Below are positions 57,917-64,000 of a DNA stretch of 64,000 bases, piece after piece. Under the pieces are notes generated by a model. That model ran no database searches and was not told where the DNA came from. It was given only the letters and a program-made list of their open reading frames with translations. The position numbers and the translations under genes are program-made. The first letter of the stretch is position 1; the number at the start of each line of letters is the position of its first letter. This DNA is from Arcobacter sp. GTDB taxonomy: Bacteria > Campylobacterota > Campylobacteria > Campylobacterales > Sulfurimonadaceae. The DNA is taken from contig JAGXFN010000015.1 in the NCBI GenBank assembly GCA_024637195.1, positions 89,654-153,653 on the forward strand, in the 5' to 3' direction.

Positions 57917-60900
57917 ATGATCCTCTTTTCTCTTTCTGACATCCGTTCTATCGCCGACGCCTCCTATTTTTCACGCGGCTATGACTACAATGAAGCCGCA
58001 CTGAGTGAGATCAAAAACATCAGTATGATTTCTGAGGGTATCATGCAGATCCTCTCCACGACTCAGGGCAGTAAACTCTACAAGCAGACCATTAACGTCT
58101 ATGCCCAAGGCGGAGAGATCAGGATACTGGGCAAGTGTTCCTGTCCTGTTGGAAAAAACTGCAAGCATGTCATCGCTTCGGCCCTGGCCTACCTTGATCA
58201 GGCGAGTGAGCATGAAGAGAAGGAAACAAAAAAGAGCCCCACGCCAAGCAGTGCAGAAGAGAGAGAGAGCTGGCTGCTGCGTCTTCGTTCCTCGTTTTTG
58301 CAAGGAGCGCAAGAGCATTTTGAGACCTCGACGATCCTGCTCTATGAACTCCACCTCGACAAACATGAAAAAAATGTCGAACTGAGTCTCTTTACCGCAC
58401 GCCAGCTAAAAGGCGGCGGCTACGGAAAAGTCAACAGGGCGCGTCCAAACAGCCTTTTTCATGCGCACAAAACACCGGAATACCTCAGAGAAAGCGACAA
58501 AGAAACGATCCTTCTGTACAAGGTGCTGGCCGAGGGGATCAAGACGACAGCAGCCTTGAGAGGAAGACTGGGCGCTTTGGTGCTTGAAGCGGCCGTGAAG
58601 ACAGGACGCTGTTATTGGCAGAAGGGCTACAAAAAAGCCCTGGAATGGGCAGAGGACAGAAGCCTGAGCCTGGGATGGGAGGAAGAGGCGGAGTATGCTC
58701 AGATCTCTTTCGGACTGGGAGAAAAGAGCTATCTTGTTCAAACGGTTCCGCCGCTCTACGTTGACGCAAAAAACAAGAGCATAGGCATCATTGAGACGAC
58801 ACTGGATGCGCAGCAGCTAGAACTGCTCTCTTCTTCGCCCAAGGTCTTTAGCTCTGAACTCGAGGGCTTTGCTCTGGAACTGGCTTCTCACCTCCCTTCG
58901 CTCGAGATACAGACCCCGCTTAGTCTCAAGCTCGAAACCCTTGCCGATGCCCAGCCAAGACCCTGCTTGAAGTTCGCACGTAAAAATGATGAGTATTGCA
59001 TTGAGCCGGGTTTTAGCTATGACGGCTTTTACATCAAGGCTTACCCGGCGTTCGCGTCACATATTTTAAAAGAAGAGAAGCTCAAGATAGCGCGTGACCT
59101 GCAAGAAGAGGCGCGCTGTATCGACCGGATCAAAGCCTACGGATTTGTACAAAGCGATACGGTACTAAAAGCGCAGAATATCCTCTCGTGGAAAAAGCTT
59201 TTGGACGATGAGGCCCAGCTGAGGGAAGAGGGCTATGAGCTCTCTAGAGCAAAGGGGTTTAAGCTCGACTTCCACAAGGTAGACAAGGTCAGCGTAAAGG
59301 TAAAAGAGACCTCACACTGGTTTAACCTGGGCATGCATATCCGCGTTCAAGATCAAGAGGTTCCTTTGCTGCCCATTATCACACAGCTTCTCAAGGAGGA
59401 CACAGACCTTGAGAAAGAGGAGGAAGTCTGTTTCGAGCTGGACGGGGAGAGCTATGTCTCGCTTAGCTCCGAGATACTGCGCCCGATCTTGAAGATGTTT
59501 TATGAACTCATCGACAAGCCCAATGCTCAGGGCTTCAAGCTGCGCCGATACGAAGCGCAGGCCATGGGGAACCTGAACAGGCATTTTCAGATCGACGACA
59601 CAAGCTCCTTGGACAAACTCAGCCGCGCGATATCGGATACGCAGCGCAACATCGTCGAGCCTAAGGCACTAAATGCCACGTTGCGGGCGTATCAGCAGGA
59701 GGGTGTGGCCTGGATGCAGTTTCTTAGAGTCTATGGTTTCGGCGGGATACTTGCCGATGACATGGGGCTGGGAAAGACCATCCAGACACTGGCTCACCTG
59801 CAGATAGAAAAAGAGGCCGGACGGTTAAACAGACCGGTGCTCATTGTCGCTCCGACCTCGCTTCTGGGCAACTGGAAGAACGAAGCGCAGAAGTTCACCC
59901 CAAAACTCAGAGTCGCCCTCTACTACGGCGCCAACCGCAAAGAGATAAGCGACAACATCAATGAGTTTGACCTTGTCATCACAACCTATGCCTTACTCAA
60001 TCTCGACAGTGCAGTGCTGGAAAAGATCCCCTTTTACTATCTGATCCTTGACGAGGCACAGAAGATAAAAAACGCGCGTTCGGAGTCCGCAAAAGCGGCC
60101 AAAAAGATAAAAGCAGAGCACTATCTTGCTCTCAGTGGTACGCCGATGGAAAACCATCTGGGCGAGCTGCACTCCATCTTCGATACGGTGATGGAAGGAT
60201 TTTTGGGCTCTTTGAAAGAGTTCAAAAGCCTCTACCAAAATCCCATAGAAAAAGAGCACGACATGACGTGCCAAGAGCGCCTAAACCGCCGTATAGCACC
60301 TTTTATGCTGCGCCGTACAAAAGAGAAGGTCGCCACAGAACTGCCGATGAAAACGGAGATGATACGCTCGGTGAGTTTTGAGGGCGAGCAGGCACGGCTG
60401 TACGAGACGATCCGCGTCTCAATGGAAAAGAGTGTACGCGAGACGATAGCGCAGATGGGCTTGGCAAAGAGCCATATTTCGATCTTGGCTGCTTTGTTGA
60501 AACTGCGCCAGGTCTGCTGTGATCCGCGCCTACTCAAGACAGAAGAGGCGCAAAAGATTACAGAGTCGGCCAAGCTTCAGATGCTCCTTGAGCTGGTGGA
60601 CGAGCTAAGAGAAGAGAAGCGCCGCATCCTGATCTTCTCACAGTTCACGACGATGCTCGAGATCATAGAAGAGCAGATGATGAAGGCAAAGATCCCCTAT
60701 AGCAAACTCACAGGCTCCACAAACAACCGCCAAAAAGAGATTGACAGCTTCACCTCGGGCGAAAAAGAGGTCTTTTTGATCTCGCTAAAAGCCGGCGGAG
60801 TAGGGCTAAACCTCACCTCCGCCGACACCGTCATCCACTATGACCCCTGGTGGAACCCCGCCGCTCAGGATCAGGCAACCGACAGAGCCTACCGCATCGG

Positions 60901-61069
60901 TCAGAACAAACCGGTTTTTGTCTACAAACTCATTGTAGAAAACAGCGTTGAGGAGAAGATCGTCCAGATGCAAGAAGACAAACGCTCCTTGGCAGACGCC
61001 ATCTATGAGGGCAAAGAGCAGGGCTTTGCTAAGATGAACGAGAAAGACTTACTGGACCTTTTTAAATGA
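57917..61069 (+). CDS. SWIM/SNF2-family helicase
   Basis: 1050 residues. SWIM zinc finger CSCPVGKNCKHVIA (about 74-87), a ~500-residue SNF2-associated region, then a Swi2/Snf2 motor: Walker A LADDMGLGKTIQTLAHL (about 612-628), DEAQKIKN (motif II), SGTPMENHLGELHSIFD, QARLYE region, IFSQFTTMLEII, LTGSTNNRQKEIDSF, LISLKAGGVGLNLT and DPWWNPAAQDQATDRAYRIG (VI). Acts on DNA or DNA-protein complexes; bacterial homologues are linked to transcription restart or defence. Promoter -10 at 57893 abuts the palindromic element. Confidence 0.9.
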   Translation: MILFSLSDIRSIADASYFSRGYDYNEAALSEIKNISMISEGIMQILSTTQGSKLYKQTINVYAQGGEIRILGKCSCPVGKNCKHVIASALAYLDQASEHEEKETKKSPTPSSAEERESWLLRLRSSFLQGAQEHFETSTILLYELHLDKHEKNVELSLFTARQLKGGGYGKVNRARPNSLFHAHKTPEYLRESDKETILLYKVLAEGIKTTAALRGRLGALVLEAAVKTGRCYWQKGYKKALEWAEDRSLSLGWEEEAEYAQISFGLGEKSYLVQTVPPLYVDAKNKSIGIIETTLDAQQLELLSSSPKVFSSELEGFALELASHLPSLEIQTPLSLKLETLADAQPRPCLKFARKNDEYCIEPGFSYDGFYIKAYPAFASHILKEEKLKIARDLQEEARCIDRIKAYGFVQSDTVLKAQNILSWKKLLDDEAQLREEGYELSRAKGFKLDFHKVDKVSVKVKETSHWFNLGMHIRVQDQEVPLLPIITQLLKEDTDLEKEEEVCFELDGESYVSLSSEILRPILKMFYELIDKPNAQGFKLRRYEAQAMGNLNRHFQIDDTSSLDKLSRAISDTQRNIVEPKALNATLRAYQQEGVAWMQFLRVYGFGGILADDMGLGKTIQTLAHLQIEKEAGRLNRPVLIVAPTSLLGNWKNEAQKFTPKLRVALYYGANRKEISDNINEFDLVITTYALLNLDSAVLEKIPFYYLILDEAQKIKNARSESAKAAKKIKAEHYLALSGTPMENHLGELHSIFDTVMEGFLGSLKEFKSLYQNPIEKEHDMTCQERLNRRIAPFMLRRTKEKVATELPMKTEMIRSVSFEGEQARLYETIRVSMEKSVRETIAQMGLAKSHISILAALLKLRQVCCDPRLLKTEEAQKITESAKLQMLLELVDELREEKRRILIFSQFTTMLEIIEEQMMKAKIPYSKLTGSTNNRQKEIDSFTSGEKEVFLISLKAGGVGLNLTSADTVIHYDPWWNPAAQDQATDRAYRIGQNKPVFVYKLIVENSVEEKIVQMQEDKRSLADAIYEGKEQGFAKMNEKDLLDLFK

Positions 61070-61168
61070 TTTAGATTTTATAGGTGGCGACTGACCTAAA
61101 ATCCTCATACCTAGTATTGCAAAAGCGGATATTCATCCACAGGGGGTGTGTTTTCCAGCTTCTTTGTA

Positions 61169-61239
61169 GTCTAACGTTTGAATAGAGCCATATAATTTTC
61201 CGCTTGCGGTAAACTATTGGCTCCTATGTTTTGTTAGAT
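61169..61239 (-). repeat. attC-like site 1 (array distal end)
   Basis: On the minus strand ATCTAAC ... GTTAGAC, matching R'' (RYYYAAC) and R' (GTTRRRY) ends. The interior is an imperfect palindrome around CCGCTTGCGG with mismatches and extra bases. It overlaps the stop codon of the 61234 gene, as cassette recombination sites usually follow the stop closely. No further attC-like site is seen to its left. Confidence 0.75.
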
Positions 61240-62112
61240 TTTCATGTCACATGTCAGTTGTTTTGGTGTATCAACATACACTTTTTCTAAATTATTTGCC
61301 ATATATTCTCGAGATGAATAAATTAGCTGTGCGAGCATGGTCGCTCCAACTACAATATTTATACCTGGAATACTTAATAATGTTATTAAAATACCTAGCT
61401 TAATTGTTTTTTGACCAATGGCCATCCCTGAGAATAGTTTAAATTGAGAATAGGTTATTTGACCAGTTTTATATCTTTTCCAAAGTTCCCATACAATAAT
61501 AGCAATTGAAGATATTGCCAATACTGGAAAATATGATGACAATGAATTTAGATTATTATTATTTATTAGGTTATCTACAAAATCTTCTACTTTTACAGTG
61601 ATTTCATCGTTATTAATTCCTGAGCTTTCTAATTCCATTTTATTTGCAAGTTCATTTGTTACTAATATTTCACCGTTAGGATGTTCAATAATCCATTCAC
61701 TAACATATGATGAACTATCTGTTGCTTTTAGCTGAACATCCCAATGCTCACCCGTATCTTTGTCGAACAACTCTACATCAAACCCTGGATGATTTGTATC
61801 TTGATACATGTTTGCATAAATAGAGTCCCCATCTTCATTCTCTAGTTTTACAAATTCCATTTCATGTGTAATCCCTTTGATATTACTAACTAGTCCTTCA
61901 ATTTGGTTACTATTGTAATCACTAAGCTTTTCAGATATTTCGTCTATGCTAGAATTACTAAATTCCTCAGAAGAACGCTTTAGAGCAGAAAGTATCATTT
62001 GATTATCTTCTGTAATTTCATAGTTTGACTTAAATGCCAAATCACTCAGGCACGCTAAAATAGCTATTTCATCAAAGTTCTTTTTTAAATATTTTATGGA
62101 TAGTGTGCTCAA
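61234..62112 (-). CDS. Cassette gene: membrane-anchored protein of unknown function
   Basis: 292 residues. The soluble N-terminal part includes PGFDVELFDKDTGEHWDVQL then KATDSSSYVSEWI, a strand-rich segment reminiscent of restriction-like 'D..v..kA' cores, though I cannot assign it. Two or three membrane helices follow (about 195-212 and 237-270). Overlaps the upstream DUF697-like gene by 4 bases, so the two form a two-gene cassette. AT-rich, unlike the chromosome. Confidence 0.6.
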   Translation of the reverse strand: MSTLSIKYLKKNFDEIAILACLSDLAFKSNYEITEDNQMILSALKRSSEEFSNSSIDEISEKLSDYNSNQIEGLVSNIKGITHEMEFVKLENEDGDSIYANMYQDTNHPGFDVELFDKDTGEHWDVQLKATDSSSYVSEWIIEHPNGEILVTNELANKMELESSGINNDEITVKVEDFVDNLINNNNLNSLSSYFPVLAISSIAIIVWELWKRYKTGQITYSQFKLFSGMAIGQKTIKLGILITLLSIPGINIVVGATMLAQLIYSSREYMANNLEKVYVDTPKQLTCDMKI

Positions 62113-62678
62113 GCTTTTTCTTTACCTTTCATTTCTTTTCGATACTTTTTACCTTCAGCTTTCCCTTCTTTTTGTGCACTTTTCCAGATGTTTTTAATCT
62201 CTTCTGAACTTAATTTTTTATCTTTAGCTCGTTCAATAAAAAGATGGTCAAGTACTTTTCCTATGCCATATGTCAATCCGTAAACTAACGGGATTGTTGT
62301 GAATCCTGCTAAAAAAGGAAGACCAACTTTATATAACCCAAGAGCAGCTTGTTGTGCTAGCATCCCAAGTCCAATAACTTTTCCTAAATCAGTTACTAGC
62401 TCTAGTGCTGAACCTTTTTGCATTGGAATGCCGCGAATAGCTGCAATTCGTTCAGCCATATATGCTTGAATGGTTGTTAATACAAATATATCAGCAAAAG
62501 GTATAGGTTGAACAGCAGCTCCAGCACATGTAGCAGAAAAAATATGAATAATTTGTTTAACTTTTTCATCAGTAGTTAAATCATCTCGTGATTCTATATC
62601 AGTAAGGTTTCTGGAAATTTTTTCTTTTAAAGATGATAAAAAATCTAGATTTTCAGGTATTTTTTCTATGTTTGGCAT
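62109..62678 (-). CDS. Cassette gene: DUF697/YcjF-like membrane protein
   Basis: 189 residues. Residues 45-100 (IFSATCAGAAVQPIPFADIF then VLTTIQAYMAERIAAIRGIP) match the DUF697 pattern of small membrane-inserted GTPase-associated domains. A second hydrophobic region lies at 112-145 and the C-terminus is highly basic. ATG is 16 bases after attC-like site 2 with AAAGGAAC between. Probably works with the overlapping 61234 product. Confidence 0.65.
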   Translation of the reverse strand: MPNIEKIPENLDFLSSLKEKISRNLTDIESRDDLTTDEKVKQIIHIFSATCAGAAVQPIPFADIFVLTTIQAYMAERIAAIRGIPMQKGSALELVTDLGKVIGLGMLAQQAALGLYKVGLPFLAGFTTIPLVYGLTYGIGKVLDHLFIERAKDKKLSSEEIKNIWKSAQKEGKAEGKKYRKEMKGKEKA

Positions 62679-62693
62679 ATTTGTTCCTTTGTA

Positions 62694-62762
62694 ATCTAAC
62701 GTTTGTCGTGAGCAATAGTTTCCGCTTGCGGTAAACTATTGCGCTCCTCGTATTTGTTATAT
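62694..62762 (-). repeat. attC-like site 2
   Basis: Minus strand ATATAAC-type end to GTTAGAT end; the centre GCAATAGTTT-CCGCTTGCGG-TAAACTATTGC is a long imperfect palindrome sharing the CCGCTTGCGGTAAACTATTG core with site 1. It lies between the 62763 stop and the 62678 start. Confidence 0.75.
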
Positions 62763-63233
62763 TTATTTTGTAGTAAAGCTATTTATTACTGATTTAATTT
62801 TATTTGATGTCTTAGGCCAATTTGATTCTAGATCAGTGCCTGTTGCCAAATAAAAAAGATTACCTACTTTTATTGCCTTCGAGTAAAAATGCATATTTTT
62901 ACCTTGCATATTACCAGAGTACTCCCAATGAATTTCGTTTCCATTCTCTGAACTTGAAATTGTTATTAAACCCATTTGTACAAATTGGGCTTCAGATAAT
63001 TTTTTGTAATCTTCTAAACTACCTGGATATGGCTGAATTTGAACATTAACATTAGCCGAAAATCCATTTAACGCAGGCATCATCATCATTAATGGTTGAG
63101 ATCCAGCATTGCTTGCTTCTGAATCAAGAACATTGATACTAAAGCCTGCTTGATTGAATGTGGCAGAACTAGAACCTGCATAAGCTTGCAGAGAAAAAGT
63201 TACTGCTAGCAAGATGGTTAATAGGTGTTTCAT
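62763..63233 (-). CDS. Cassette gene: small secreted protein
   Basis: 156 residues with signal peptide (MKHLLTILLAVTFSLQAYAG) and a mature beta-rich domain containing YPGSLEDYKKLSEAQFVQMG and NLFYLATGTDLESNW, similar in layout to PsbP/DUF1795-type periplasmic proteins. A Met run (MMMM) lies near residue 50. ATG is 15 bases after attC-like site 3 with AAAGGAAA. Function unknown. Confidence 0.65.
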   Translation of the reverse strand: MKHLLTILLAVTFSLQAYAGSSSATFNQAGFSINVLDSEASNAGSQPLMMMMPALNGFSANVNVQIQPYPGSLEDYKKLSEAQFVQMGLITISSSENGNEIHWEYSGNMQGKNMHFYSKAIKVGNLFYLATGTDLESNWPKTSNKIKSVINSFTTK

Positions 63234-63247
63234 GATATTTCCTTTAA

Positions 63248-63319
63248 ATATAACGTTTTAGCACCCAAATATGAGATCCGCGAGCGGATCTCATATTTGG
63301 GTGCTACGCTTTGTTATAC
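63248..63319 (-). repeat. attC-like site 3
   Basis: GTATAAC ... GTTATAT ends on the minus strand. The inside contains 22-bp perfect arms (AGCACCCAAATATGAGATCC... and complement) around a GA loop, a far more perfect palindrome than sites 1 and 2. Unpaired bases remain only near the ends. Confidence 0.72.
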
Positions 63320-63331
63320 AGTTTTTATTGC

Positions 63332-63841
63332 CTACTTCGCAAATAAAGCAATTAAAATTAGTATGGTTATTCCAATAACAATAACAGGCACTAAGTATAT
63401 AGTTTTAATAATGTTTTTTTCAAAGTCATCTATACGAACATCTTGATATGGATGAAGATCTGTCATAAAGTTTTCACGTTTTATTTCTTTTGTTTCTTCC
63501 CCGGAACAAATGAAAGGATAAATTTTAACAAATAAAATCAACAATAGATAAAACAATATAATGTAAATAAAAAAAACAATATATGAAGGGAATTCGAAAT
63601 ATGTTGAGAAGGCATTAGTAGAAAAATACACAAAAAATATGAGGATACTCTGAAGAGTTGCATTTAATACAGCACTGTGCGCATTTCCAATCTTATTTCC
63701 ACATTTTGGGCAATAAAAGCATTTTTTATCTTTTATACTTTTACAACCATTGTTTACTTGAGGATGTAAAATTTTAATGGCATTTAGTTGGGTATTGCAA
63801 CAAGGACAATCAAAAGTGTATAAGCTTCTTATTCTTGACAA
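63332..63841 (-). CDS. Cassette gene: zinc-ribbon membrane protein
   Basis: 169 residues, TTG start with AAAGGAAG 6 bases upstream. An N-terminal double CxxC ribbon (FDCPCCNTQ ... CFYCPKCGNK) is followed by two membrane helices (about 65-110) and a C-terminal third (about 147-168). Start is 16 bases after attC-like site 4. No family recognised. Confidence 0.6.
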   Translation of the reverse strand: MSRIRSLYTFDCPCCNTQLNAIKILHPQVNNGCKSIKDKKCFYCPKCGNKIGNAHSAVLNATLQSILIFFVYFSTNAFSTYFEFPSYIVFFIYIILFYLLLILFVKIYPFICSGEETKEIKRENFMTDLHPYQDVRIDDFEKNIIKTIYLVPVIVIGITILILIALFAK

Positions 63842-63857
63842 GTTTAACTTCCTTTAT

Positions 63858-63990
63858 GTATAACGGGGCGCGGATGAGTGACGGCCCTCGTAAAAATCTT
63901 GATTTTTTCGTGGGGTGTTCGCTCCTTCCGCTTGTTGTATCGTGCGAGCACGGTACGACTAGCGGATGTTCAATCCGCGCCCCGTTGTAC
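63858..63990 (-). repeat. attC-like site 4
   Basis: GTATAAC at 63858-63864 and GTTGTAC at 63984-63990 bound a 133-base imperfect palindrome: GGGGCGCGGAT near one end against ATCCGCGCCCC at the other, with further internal pairing (GTGCGAGCAC near 63941). It belongs to a cassette whose gene would lie right of the window. Confidence 0.7.
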
Positions 63991-64000
63991 AGGCGCACAG

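Overview
The window looks like a chromosome segment of a Campylobacterota (epsilonproteobacterial) bacterium. The host-type genes include a small CXXCH cytochrome, a YHS-domain protein and single-domain parvulin, and several genes have a bare TATAAT -10 box without an obvious -35. A Sulfurimonas, Sulfuricurvum or Sulfurovum-like host fits, but that is inference.

Bases 1 to about 36,420 are most of an apparently complete temperate prophage; only its integrase end runs off the left edge. Its layout is: integrase and an excisionase-like gene (leftward, 1-982); leftward regulatory and cargo genes (BRO-N protein, DUF6166/XRE protein, secreted nuclease, membrane protein; 1016-3542); a leftward cluster of about eleven tiny translationally coupled genes (3707-5804); a tRNA-Thr(UGU); two small rightward genes; an accessory module (7452-10734) next to the LexA-like repressor; Cro/CII-type regulators; a DnaB-like helicase split into two ORFs; a lambda-type packaging and head module (terminase, gpW, portal, S49 protease, scaffold, gpD, gpE); a P2/Mu-type contractile tail in P2 gene order (V, W, J, I, fibre, sheath, tube, E/E', T, U, X, D); and a lysis cassette (holin, Rz/Rz1, M15 endolysin). 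A truncated ORF at 36354-36416 probably marks the right attachment junction.

The most interesting part of the prophage is the accessory module. A nucleotidyltransferase-like DUF6932 gene, an ImmA/IrrE metalloprotease and a beta-family (sce7725-type) gene lie in one operon directly behind the repressor. A convergent PD-(D/E)XK sce7726-type nuclease faces them. Two 17-bp pseudo-palindromes upstream of the nuclease match the three in the repressor/cro intergenic region. The predicted repressor may therefore control the nuclease while its partners are co-expressed with the repressor. This looks like a prophage-borne defence or lysogeny-linked effector system.

From 36.6 to 61.1 kb the genes are chromosomal: an EAL/HDOD protein, a metallophosphoesterase, a molybdopterin-binding-fold protein, a full fatty-acid beta-oxidation operon (fadD, fadI-, fadJ- and fadE-like genes, plus an acyltransferase-hydrolase fusion), a parvulin, a MoxR/DUF58/transglutaminase operon, a cytochrome c with a divergent MerR-type regulator, a YHS protein and a SWIM/SNF2 helicase. 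A 263-bp nested-palindrome element with 20-bp perfect terminal inverted repeats sits just upstream of the SNF2 gene.

From 61.1 kb to the end is an integron-type cassette array read leftwards: four attC-like sites separate AT-rich orphan genes that each start about 15 bases after an attC. The integrase would lie beyond the right edge. One cassette carries two overlapping genes, a DUF697-like membrane protein and a larger membrane-anchored protein.
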